Below are positions 54,736 through 64,000 of a stretch of 64,000 nucleotides of DNA, piece by piece (the stretch's first letter is position 1; each line of letters begins with the position of its first letter). The position numbers and the translations under genes were made by a program. Below the pieces are notes generated by a model that was given only the letters and a program-made list of their open reading frames with translations, did no database searches and had not been told where the DNA came from. Source of the stretch: Sinonovacula constricta (Eukaryota > Mollusca > Bivalvia > Cardiida > Solecurtidae); the NCBI GenBank assembly GCA_007844125.1, contig CM017571.1, positions 27,465,978-27,529,977 of the forward strand, read 5' to 3'.

Positions 54736-55820
54736 AAAAGATCCAATGAGAATTATCATGCATTATAAAAATTTAAACGACCAAAGGAGAAGGGCACACA
54801 TACATGTACATGTAACTGTAACAAAAACATAGAGACAATCTATAACTAGAGACAATCTATAACACACATAGACAAAATCCAACAGTTATCACCTTGGAAC
54901 AGTCAGACAGCGAAAGTACCAAGAGACATGCTTAAACCTGGTTTAAACCTGGAGCCCTCCAACCTCACAACTCAAACAGCTTGACAGTGGGTATCTACTA
55001 CCTAGCTGAGAGGTCAATAATGTAAGCACAGTTTCAGTAGCTGGCTGGGTCAGCAACCTTCTGTCTCCATGCCAGGATTATGGTCCTTGTCTACCAGCTC
55101 TCAGCCACTTCAGCTCAAGTAGCAAATTTACATACATGTGCATAAACTTGCTTTCATCTACAAAAACACTAATAGATTAAGGAAGGGAACTAGCATTTTA
55201 ACTTATTTGGAAAGCTTCTGTTTTTTAAGATTTTCTTCTTTTTCTTTTAGTTCTTTTTTTAACACAATTCACTCATTTTACCACCTAAGCAAAAATTTAG
55301 TATTTTGTCTTAAAAACAAAGTATTTTCACTAACGCATCTAATAAATATTTTTTAATTCTTATAGCTTCATTGGTTGTGCAACAACATACTGAGAGGTTT
55401 GACCTGACTGTGATAAATAAATAAACCTTTTTAATGTATACTTTAAATCACTCCTTAAAAAAAACTTTCATCATAAAATCTATTTGCAAACTATTCATTG
55501 AGATACAGTGCTGTCAAAAGTTGATTTCACAATTAAAATGCTTCATACATTTAAAAGAAGAGCTTTGAAAAGTTATTCATACCACTACTACACTACTACT
55601 TGGAAGTGAATAGCCACATTTCAGAACAGACAGGTGAAACACACAAAGCGACTACTATCTAACCCCAATGACTATAGTGCAGGTACATATATAATACATA
55701 CAATTTTGTTCAAGTGTGTGTTTGTTAAGATATATTCCAAGAAACTAATGGGCATGGATAAAATATTTAGGACTCTGAATGCCCGACTCTCTGACCAAAC
55801 ACCCAGCTTCAGAACCTGAA
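54736..55820. other. AT-rich spacer
   Basis: ACTAGAGACAATCTATAAC is partially repeated near 54,832-54,862. No gene recognised. Confidence 0.45.
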
Positions 55821-55824
55821 CTGT

Positions 55825-56110
55825 AAAATACGTGTCTATAGGAGCTCTCCAAACATTATATCAATCTATCATCGCCGGAGGATGGCATCACCTAGTGATA
55901 CAAGCATCTAGCGATCACTGATCAATTAGGAATCCTTGCATGTTCCCCTATCCAAGCCACAGACGCAACGTCGTCTAGATTAATTCCTTAATATAAACAA
56001 ACAAACGGATAAACATGATTTCAAATTCAAACATTTTTATCGGAATTTGTAAGAGATTATTCCGAATTAGCGTCCGCCGTGATCCACTTTCGCTCGAGAC
56101 AAAAAGGATT
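55825..56110. promoter_or_regulatory. CpG-retaining block, candidate enhancer or promoter
   Basis: About 15 CpGs in 285 bp (ATCGCCGG, GACGCAACGTCGTC, GCGTCCGCCG, TCGCTCGAG), the densest CpG outside tandem repeats. It also contains TTAATTCC and a forkhead-like ATAAACAAACAAAC. No long frame is open on either strand, which favours regulatory DNA over coding. Confidence 0.4.
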
Positions 56111-56975
56111 TGAAATTGATGATACATAAATAAACACTGACATAGGTGATTTTCCAGGTAGTGAAAGTATTAGGAGTCAAATGTCAAGGGATTAGTGACA
56201 GGGGTAAGATCAAACTTTGGGTGATTGTGTACCCACCTAGGGCAAGTATCTACTGCACAAACTGATAAACCTGGGCTGTATTAAAACAAACGTCCAAATC
56301 ACAGCCCCTAATCATGGGCTTAGACAACAAGGATTGGAATTCTATAATTCAGGAATTTAGGATTTTTTTAGTTTTGGAGAGTAAGACATGAAATTTGTCA
56401 CAAAAGTAAAATTAGGGTTCATGACCTCCAGATGTTAGTCATATCGTTGAAACAGTATATCCCATCATTCTTTCAACACCTTATGCTGTGGGCACTCATT
56501 AAAATAATGTCAAGGTAAGATGACTGGTTGTGAATCATTTCAGGTGTTCATGACATCACAGTAAAGGCAACACTTACAAACAAAGCCAAGTTTAGACATT
56601 GTTATACACTAAGTTGATTCTTTCAACATATACAAATCCATCATTGGGTGAATGAAACCCACCTAACAGACAAAACCTGATCAGAAAGTCTCCATGTCTC
56701 TGTAATGTCAAGGAAAAGACATCACTAAATTGCTTATTTATAAAATGAGAAAATATTAAACAGACAAAAAAGTGCTAATAAGAAACATGCATCTTTAATG
56801 TTTTTTAAGTGATAAAATATTCAATTTATAAAACATCTGGAGTAAGCAGGATGTTTTTATGTAGTTATTATGATAAACATGTATATAAATCAAACAGGTA
56901 AGTTTCTTTTTAAAAAAGATTACAATTTTCTTACATAACAATAGTTCTGATCTGGTTTTGGGTATTTTTTATTTT
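56111..56975. other. Spacer
   Basis: Nothing recognised. Confidence 0.45.
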
Positions 56976-57001
56976 GGGGGGTGGGGGGTAGGGGTGGGGG
57001 G
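56976..57001 (+). other. G-quadruplex motif
   Basis: G6-T-G6-TA-G4-T-G6: four G-runs of at least four with 1-2-nt loops. The strongest such motif in the window. Confidence 0.75.
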
Positions 57002-57264
57002 TTATAACAACATGATCACACATCATGTGAGATTTTATATAATTTAATTGCTTTTTATATAAAAATACAATAATTAACCCAAAATATTACTGTGACCAAA
57101 AATCAAGATGACAACCGTTTAGAATTGGCAGCAGTCCAGGTCAGTATTGAATACCATGATACCATCTTAAGTGTTATGCATACATTATGCATTAAAATTT
57201 GAGCCGTTTAAATGACTAGGAATAAAATATCTCTCCTCTTTTGTTCACCTTCATGCTAAATACA

Positions 57265-57410
57265 TTTGGTATATATAAAAGATATCTAACGATAGATCGC
57301 ATCGCCGTAGTCGTTTCAATTTTTATAGGTTTTTCATTGGAGAATCTGTCTCTCAAGGAGTCATATTATGCTTTTCAATGTTTCGGCTCGACTGAAAATA
57401 ATTTATCAAA
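57265..57410. promoter_or_regulatory. Small CpG-retaining block
   Basis: CGATAGATCGCATCGCCGTA, GTCGTTTC and TTTCGGCTCGACTG give about eight CpGs in 140 bp. No open frame of note. Candidate conserved element only. Confidence 0.25.
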
Positions 57411-57980
57411 ATAATGAATTCAGTTTAGTTGATATGGTTATTGTTGACTAGGTTACCGAACACTGCTCACTTAAGGCAAGTTCTATAAAGACAGAAGATG
57501 CAGTAAAGAGGGACCATTCAATCATGACCAAATCACATGACTGGGAGATTTATATATGCCATGAAAAATGATCTCAGCCTAATATAGGAGGAATAACATT
57601 GAAAACTGAAGCTTTTATCACCACAGTAAAATGAAGACAAAATTTACATAATGTAATTTAAAATTCCAGTTTTTATTTATATTTGCAATCACTGTAACAG
57701 GGTATATGTAAATAGAGCAAAATGGCCAAGATTTTAGAAGACCAATTGACAAAAAGAAAATTGTCTTGTAATTATATTGTTGTCATTGATTGTTATTTGG
57801 TTTTGTTAATTAACCTGCATTAATAACAGTGAAATACACAAACATCCTTTAACCTGATATAGTACTACATATGTATGACACACAGAATTTTAAATATAAC
57901 ATAATACTTTATCAATTCAATTACCCTGATTTGTACCTAATGAGTTCTAAACTTTGACAAGGTGTTTGTTTTGCTGATGC
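57411..57980. other. AT-rich spacer
   Basis: Nothing recognised. Confidence 0.45.
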
Positions 57981-57984
57981 TCAC

Positions 57985-58145
57985 ATCCAACCACCTTTCA
58001 GTTATCCAGTGATGGTGTTCCCTAGAAGCAGATATAGTACTGCATTCACTGTTATATTTATATATTATACTTCACCTTTAACATGCCTTGTACCCCTAAC
58101 ATACCACATGCAGGTACATTATCCTGACACCAGAGCCCAGTCTGG
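57985..58145 (-). repeat. SINE-B body fragment
   Basis: TTTCAGTTATCCAGTGATGG, TAGAAGCAGATATAGTACTG and CATTATCCTGACACCAGAGC are body pieces. The tRNA head is missing. Confidence 0.75.
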
Positions 58146-58735
58146 AATTTTATATGGTCATATGGATAAAAATCTTAGTTTATTTTCCACTTAGACTAGA
58201 AAATCTTGGGCCGAACATTTCTTTGTAAAGATTTTTTCTGAATAAAACTTAAGAACTTTTTTTTACATTTATGAACATTTTCCAACTTTAAAGGAAAATG
58301 CTGGAGTTCTTTTCATAAAATATTGGGGCTAAAAATCACTTTTTAAATAACACCCCAGGTGCTAAACAGTACATAGCACAGTTTTAATATATAATTATAA
58401 AATTATATAATAATATTAAATGTGATGCATGGGTTACTGGGCTCCCCTTTAAAGCAGCTCATGACAAATTTGTTGACACCCAAAGTTTACTTTCATAAAG
58501 GGCCAAAGAACAGGTCTCTTTTGGAGATGCATATTTCAAAGTTACAAACTCACTGAGAACAAGGTCTGGGGTTATACAACTTTGAGCTTGGGTGTGAGTA
58601 TAGCCTCAATCATCTCATTGGTTGATTCTTTACTTAAGGTTAAAATCTGACCAATCTGATACTTGAGAAAAATCCCAAGATCAAAGTTCAATAACCGCAG
58701 ACCCTGTGCTATTTGTTTTGGGTTTTTTTTGTAAT
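58146..58735. other. AT-rich spacer
   Basis: Nothing recognised. Confidence 0.45.
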
Positions 58736-58739
58736 TGTT

Positions 58740-58858
58740 ACACAATTGTGGTCATATTGACGATGTCTAGCTAATTATTGGAGGAGAGACCTCCAATTTA
58801 AATCTGGGCAGAACCACAGGCACACCATAGCTGTGCTAATTAAAGACATAATCGGTCA
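58740..58858 (-). repeat. SINE-A fragment, left half of an inverted pair
   Basis: TTGACGATGTCTAGCTAATT, TTGGAGGAGAGACCTCCAAT and TCTGGGCAGAACCACAGGCA, truncated after ACACCATAGC. Confidence 0.75.
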
Positions 58859-58945
58859 TAATGGTTCTACCCAGACAAATGCCTGGGTTCTTCCTCCACC
58901 AAATTGTTATAATGATCATAACTGGTCGCTGCAATGTATTTTAAT
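58859..58945 (+). repeat. SINE-A fragment, right half of an inverted pair
   Basis: AATGGTTCTACCCAGACAAA, TGCCTGGGTTCTTCCTCCAC, CAAATTGTTATAATGATCAT and AACTGGTCGCTGCAATG are the reverse complement of the body and tail, head-to-head with the previous fragment. Confidence 0.8.
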
Positions 58946-59340
58946 AAACAAAATAAAACAATACAGACATAAATTGTATAGTTTGTTTCTATTAACATAA
59001 GGCAAGAAACAAAATGCATCATCATTATTGTGATATTACAAGAGTTTGGTAAGTTTGCTGAATCTTTAATTGAACCATAAAACACAATTAGCCCGGTAAA
59101 CTCTTCACTGCACAAAGTCCTGAACGTTGCATGTCAATATTGATGATCATTGGTAATAAAAATGTCAACCATTACTCTTCTAAATTTAAATAAGTCCCAT
59201 GATTTCTGTTTGAAGGTCGCTCCATCAGTATAAGGTTTTACAATGGTTTTACGTATTACATATCCATATACACAGTTTTATTTTTGTTCTGCAGTCATAT
59301 TTGTTCTTTTAAATTGCTCAATTATTAGTTATCCAGATTT
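58946..59340. other. Spacer
   Basis: Nothing recognised. Confidence 0.45.
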
Positions 59341-59344
59341 GTTT

Positions 59345-59612
59345 TGTTTATTGGGCTTATCGTCCCACCAACAGTATTTCAGTTATCTGGAAACGTGTCT
59401 ACTTTAAGCAGATATAGTGCTGCCTTCACTGTGTATAGCATGCCATGAACAACATGCATGATACCACACCAAGTCACATTATGCTGACACAGGACCAACC
59501 AGTCATGGAACTACCATTACTTTTGCTAGAGCATTAGCAAGGAAGCTATGCCACTACCATTTAAACGACTTTGGTATGTTGCGGCCCGGGATCGAACCCA
59601 GGGCCTCCAAAA
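59345..59612 (-). repeat. SINE-B copy with B box
   Basis: GGCTTATCGTCCCACCAACA, TTAAGCAGATATAGTGCTGC, CATGATACCACACCAAGTCA, GACTTTGGTATGTTGCGGCC and GGGATCGAACCCAGGGCC (B box on the minus strand). The head is truncated after the B box. Confidence 0.85.
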
Positions 59613-59629
59613 CCTTTGTGATAAAAAAA

Positions 59630-59657
59630 ATTTGGTCCAAACTATCAGATACCACCT
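59630..59657. mobile_element. MITE family M right terminus (copy 3)
   Basis: TTGGTCCAAACTATCAGATA then CCACCT, followed by TTAA (59,658-59,661). The left part appears lost or displaced by the adjacent SINE-B. Confidence 0.6.
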
Positions 59658-59661
59658 TTAA

Positions 59662-60425
59662 TAATTGAACATGGACTTTTAAACTTAAACTGGAGTTAAA
59701 ATGAAACTTGTTTAGTTTTTTCAAATTTTACTAAGATGTAATTATCGCAAATAAAAAATACACAGATGCTAAAAGCTTTACTTTCTTCATAAAACAATGG
59801 AGTGCAAAATATTGCATATAAAAGAGTATATGGAATAGAAGTCTAGCATAAACAATTGCAATTTACATCTTTTTTTGCCCTGACTGTATGTCAAAGAAAA
59901 TGATAAGTGCCTTTTAACGTATGTAAATTTATAACCTAATAGGTTTTCTAGACTTTTTTTTAAACCACAGACCATTCAAAACTTTTATTCCTCGAGTAGA
60001 TGAAGATAATTATTTATTCTAACTTGTTTACTCTTAACAAATCTTAGACATGAACATACACCTTTTAGCAGAACCTTTCCAGAATAGCACATCTGTTTTT
60101 TCTTTTATTAGTTATACTTATGTTTCTATAACAAAGTCTCAGATACCACCCTTGAATTCATGCTTGCATCCCTTTAAATAAGACACAACATTACCGAAGC
60201 CAATGAAGCACATCATTTACACCATGCAGAGTCATGATCATGCATCAAGTGATGTAGCAAAACATACCAAAAACACATTTTCTTTAAGGTAAAAACACTG
60301 ATTCTGATTGATATTTAGGCCAACAAATGTAACAACAGGTAGATAATGTGTGCTGTCCATGATCTCATGTGTGTTCACAGAAAGTCCTAATTTTTAAAAC
60401 CTTTCTGTTTATACTTCATTGGGAA
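59662..60425. other. AT-rich spacer
   Basis: TCTCAGATACCACCCTTGAA (about 60,139) may be a fourth, decayed family-M end. No gene. Confidence 0.4.
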
Positions 60426-60534
60426 TGATGTTCTCTTGAACTGCCGACATCCTGGGTAGAACGTGTACTCAGGATATAACAATGTGGCAATGTAAAGTAA
60501 AAAGTCCAGATATTAATATGTAGTGGATGGTTTT

Positions 60535-60690
60535 TGTTTTGACAGATGGATCCTTGATCAACTGGTAAAGGAAGACCTCAGACTTAAGTATGGGCTGAAC
60601 CACCAATGCCGCACAGGTTAACTGGAAAACCTCCCCTGATGAAAGTTTTCACCTTGACCAGAACTTGGAATGCAGTGAGGGACTAATCAT
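60535..60690 (-). repeat. SINE-A copy
   Basis: CAACTGGTAAAGGAAGACCT, GGGCTGAACCACCAATGCCG, CACAGGTTAACTGGAAAACC and TTGACCAGAACTTGGAATGC. Another body core (CCTGGGTAGAACGTGTACTC) lies at about 60,451. Confidence 0.65.
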
Positions 60691-60729
60691 TGATTGGCCA
60701 AAGACTTGTATTTGCTCTAAGTCTGTTTA

Positions 60730-60782
60730 ACAGCAATGGATCAGGTTAAGGAAAAATCTGTAGATCCTGATCAGGGAAATAA
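60730..60782. repeat. H element left-arm fragment
   Basis: GATCAGGTTAAGGAAAAATC, TGTAGATCCTGATCAGGG. Confidence 0.5.
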
Positions 60783-61757
60783 TGGAAAGAATGGATGAAT
60801 AGATAAATTTACTAATAAAGTATAAGTAACATTTTTATTTAATTTGATTTTATTTTTCAGCATAAGATAAAAAAAGTTAAATGTAAGTTCATATGGGAAT
60901 TGTTTTAACATTTTAAATTTAACAGTAACATGCTCAATCATAAGTTTCTTCAATGTCAGCATCAGAATAAAACTTGAATGAAAAAATGTACAAAAAAGAT
61001 CTGATATGGGTCGGGTTTTGTTTATTTTTCTTCCATGATTGACTGACAAAGGACAGGAAATGAAAATCATGAATCAAACATACGGTGGTCAATAATTAAC
61101 AACTATATTCAATGAGTCACATATCTTGATTAAAGATGTTCCAAAAAATACAATACTTGAATGACAAACATTGTGACCTTTCTGGGTACATAAGCCATGA
61201 AGGGGCCATAAATCACATTTAAATATCAGTCATTTCCCTTCCATGATGGTATTTAATGCTTCAGTCAATAGCAATTCTATCAAATTATCACCAAATTTAA
61301 CAATGTTCTTCCTATCACCCGTCAATATACCATCTATTTGCCCATTTGCCATCAAATGATGCCCTCTTTACCTTCAATATAATATCTATTTTCCTATTCA
61401 ACAGTAAATGATGCCCTCTCGAAAAATTATGCTTTCAAAAAACCCTGTATCATAAATTAGGTGTGAATTTGATTTTCAACCCGATATAGAGATGACCTCC
61501 GTTAACTGTATCTTGTCAGAAAGGTATCATCAAAATGAATCAACATATTGGCCCCTGTATTATACAGGACACGCCAATATTTTCCATGGCCTGATCTGAA
61601 TTAATGATAGTACAGCTGAACATTATTGGTGTACTGATGTAGAAAGAATTTGAAGCCCAGACTCTTTTTAAAATAGGACAATGTCCTGTGATAGAGAATT
61701 GATGAACTGGTTTTATTCAACAGGAGATGCCCTTCAAAACTTTCATAGAGGTGTAGT
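60783..61757. other. AT-rich spacer
   Basis: ATGATGCCCTCTTTACCTTC and ATGATGCCCTCTCG, with ATATACCATCTATTTGCC and ATATCTATTTTCC, suggest an old ~60-bp duplication at 61,320-61,425. No gene. Confidence 0.4.
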
Positions 61758-61773
61758 GGGGGGAGGGGAGGGG
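61758..61773 (+). other. G-quadruplex-prone motif
   Basis: G6-A-G4-A-G4. Confidence 0.65.
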
Positions 61774-62070
61774 ATGACATTGATACAACACATCACTTAC
61801 AGGCTGGCTGTGACCAGTATTGGTTTTATAAGACCTACTTCGATACCTTCATGGTGCAAATTAGAATTCAAAGTCTTGACCCCATTGTAATGCCCCCAGG
61901 GGTGACATAGTTTCCATGGATACCTTCATTCTGATCATGCTACATATTTATAACCAATACTAAATTACTAGTTATCTGTAAAAACTATATGGATTGTTAT
62001 ATATGTATATATATATGTCATATAACTGAAAGGATAACAATAAATGTCTAAAGACTAAAAGGGTGGTATG
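61774..62070. other. Spacer with short (TA)n
   Basis: TATATATGTATATATATATG near 61,998. Nothing else. Confidence 0.5.
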
Positions 62071-62071
62071 A

Positions 62072-62150
62072 GACTAAGTAGCAAATAGTGCAGATCCTGA
62101 TCTGAAACTACACCTTTTGCCTAAGCCTGGCTTTGGCTTGGTAGAATAAG
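62072..62150. repeat. H fold-back element copy
   Basis: AGTAGCAAATAGTGCAGATC and CTGATCTGAAACTACACCTT, then TTGCCTAAGCCTGG. Very short loop. Confidence 0.7.
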
Positions 62151-62261
62151 TGTTCATACAAACTAGAACTATTGAGAATTGTTGGTTATTTTGTCCTAAT
62201 AAATATATTTACTATTCTTATCAAGGAGAAATGGTCTCAGCTAATCTCTGTCTTAACTCAA

Positions 62262-62350
62262 ACTTTAGCAAATGGCGTAGATCTTGTTCCCTGCTGCAAA
62301 CAGCCTGATAAGGATCTACATTATTTGCTGCAATGTCTATATAAAGATGT
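62262..62350. repeat. H fold-back element copy
   Basis: AGCAAATGGCGTAGATCTTG, TTCCCTGCTGCAAACAGC and CTGATAAGGATCTACATTAT, then TTGCTGC. A compact, near-symmetrical hairpin. Confidence 0.8.
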
Positions 62351-63180
62351 CAAGTAAGGTTTTCCTACAGCTTTATGCAAATAACTATAAATTAAGTATA
62401 AGTAAGTCACAAATATAACAGGCCCTGTCTAAACTGAGGCAATGACTCTCCATCTAAAAAGATGGTAGCAAAATCTGAGCTGCCCTTTTGAAGTGCCCCA
62501 GCTTCCTTAATCTAGCTAGCGATGCAGCTATTTCTGGTCAATAGATAATTTCAAGCCATTTAAAACAAACTTTGAACACATTCTGAAAGTGATATGCACT
62601 TGTTTACACAAGATGTGAATCTAAATTAAGAGAAATCCCAACATCACTGCAAATATACTTTCTTGAAAGGGATGTAACTTATGTGGGTCAGATGAGCCTT
62701 TTTGAAACCAATTTTAGAGGGTGTTTTTTTATTCACATTTTGAAAGAAAACCTATAAACAGTATAAACAGGAGTATTCAATATTAGCATATCATGAAAAA
62801 AATGAAAACACTTAAAACACAAAAAATTCATCACCTTCTTTATAGAACAGTAACAAGCAAGAAATTTTATGTTGACATTGAAATTTGACATACTTTCAAT
62901 GGCATTTTTTAAAAATGAAAACAGAGTGATAAAATTCTTATGTACAGTACCTTAAATTGAACTTTTAAATTCACTAAACTGGATGCATTTACTAAAATCA
63001 CACAATCAGTTGCTTGCTTTTAATAACAGGCAAAAGTAACTTGCCACAGTGCTACACTTAACTGCAAGTACAAGAGTGGTGTAGATATACACACCTTGGC
63101 TAAGCCAATCAATTGAGGATAAGTTTACATGGTTTCTAGTTAACAGCTACAACCACTGACCACAAGCAATCCACACACAA
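62351..63180. other. AT-rich spacer
   Basis: Nothing recognised. Confidence 0.45.
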
Positions 63181-63185
63181 AAGTG

Positions 63186-64000
63186 TAGTCAAAATATCAT
63201 TCATGAGAAAGTAGTCAAGATACAACTACTGACCACAAGCCCCAAGAAAGTGTAGTCAAGTTACAACCACTGACCACAAGCCCCAAGAAAGTGTAGTCAA
63301 GATACAACTACTGACCACAAGCCCCAAGAAAGTGTATTCAAGATACAACCACTGACCACAACATCCAAGAAAGTGTAGTCAAGATACAACCACTGACCAC
63401 AAGCCCCAAGAAAGTGTAGTCAAGATACAACCACTGACCACAACATCCAAGAAAGTGTAGTCAAGATACAACCACTGACCACAATCCCCAAGAGAATGTA
63501 GTCAAGATACAACCACTGACCACAACATCCAAGAAAGTGTAGTCAAGATATAACTACTGAGCACAACCTCCAAGAGATTGTAGTCTAGATACAAGCACTG
63601 ACCACAACACCCAAGAAAGTGTAATCAAGAAACAACCACTGACCACAAGACCCAAGAGATTGTAGTCAAGATACAACACTAACCACAACTCCCAAGAGAG
63701 TGTAGTCAAGAAACAACCACTAACCACAACCCCCAAGAGAGTGTAGTCAAGATACAACCACTGACCACAAGACCCAAGAGATTGTAGTCAAGATATAATC
63801 ACAACCCCCAAGAGAGTGTAGTCAAGAAACAACCACTAACCACAACCCCCAAGTGAGTGTAGTCAAGAAACAACCACTGACCACAAGACCCAAGAGATTG
63901 TAGTCAAGATACAACCACTAACCACAACCTCCAAGAGATTGTAGTCAAGATACAACCACTAACCACAAACCCCAAGAGAGTGTAGTCAAGAAACAACCAC
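63186..64000. repeat. 41-bp minisatellite, about 20 units, truncated by window end
   Basis: TGTAGTCAAGATACAACCAC starts every 41 bp (63,251, 63,292 and on), followed by TGACCACAAGCCCCAAGAAA. Variants include AAACAACC for ATACAACC and AAGAGATTG for AAGAAAGTG, and clustering of variants is visible toward the right. A shorter unit lies near 63,780-63,815. The array continues beyond the window. Confidence 0.96.

Noticed and set aside
63186..64000. CRISPR-like repeat-spacer structure in the 41-bp array
   Set aside because: The whole 41 bp is conserved between units. There are no variable spacers.

Overview
This window looks like intron and intergenic DNA from a large, AT-rich, CpG-depleted animal genome, most likely a bivalve mollusc. 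There is no bacterial-style gene packing, no long non-repetitive ORF and no operon. Signs pointing to a bivalve are tRNA-derived SINE remnants, fold-back and MITE-like elements, many minisatellites, and a long interspersed repeat at 28,468-29,954. That repeat has GCTCACCTGA / TCAGGTGAGC ends and a GACGACGGAC stretch, which I associate with bivalve genomes. The species assignment is inference.

The only coding segment I can tie to a known family is a 111-nt, phase-0 internal exon on the minus strand at 24,658-24,768. It has clean AG and GT splice borders and matches the N-terminal exon shared by CUX1 (Cut-like homeobox) and its splice isoform CASP (a Golgi coiled-coil membrane protein). The surrounding sequence, perhaps most of the window, is therefore probably intron of that gene, transcribed right to left. 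I could not find its neighbouring exons. A plausible but unrecognised plus-strand terminal exon lies at 856-966. Weaker exon or first-exon candidates lie near 13.8, 17.0, 26.3 and 45.2 kb.

Layout: 0-9 kb holds a 31-bp array, SINEs, a CpG-retaining block with a perfect RFX X-box (3,152-3,165) and a 64-bp array (7.03-8.82 kb) that starts inside a SINE. 9-24 kb is mostly AT-rich spacer with SINEs, microsatellites and two CpG-retaining blocks. 24-32 kb holds the CUX1/CASP exon, the 1.5-kb interspersed element and 27-bp and 28-bp arrays. 32-46 kb holds GAT/ATC microsatellites, SINEs, a 25-bp array, a 26-bp array (42.2-43.3 kb) and a TTAA-flanked MITE. 46-50 kb holds a 1.68-kb, 56-copy 30-bp array that is open in several frames but is not a gene. 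50-64 kb holds more SINEs, a MITE interrupted by a SINE, two CpG-retaining blocks and a 41-bp array running off the right edge.

The most unusual feature is a short palindromic fold-back element, called H here, present in about 20 diverged copies. Its left arm carries GCAAATAGTGTAGATCCTGA and its right arm carries TCAGGATCTACACTATTTGC. At least three independent minisatellites (1-196, 30,228-30,418 and 46,471-48,150) appear to be expansions of one arm of this element, with H flanks still visible beside them. All the large ORFs in the window fall in tandem arrays and should not be annotated as proteins.
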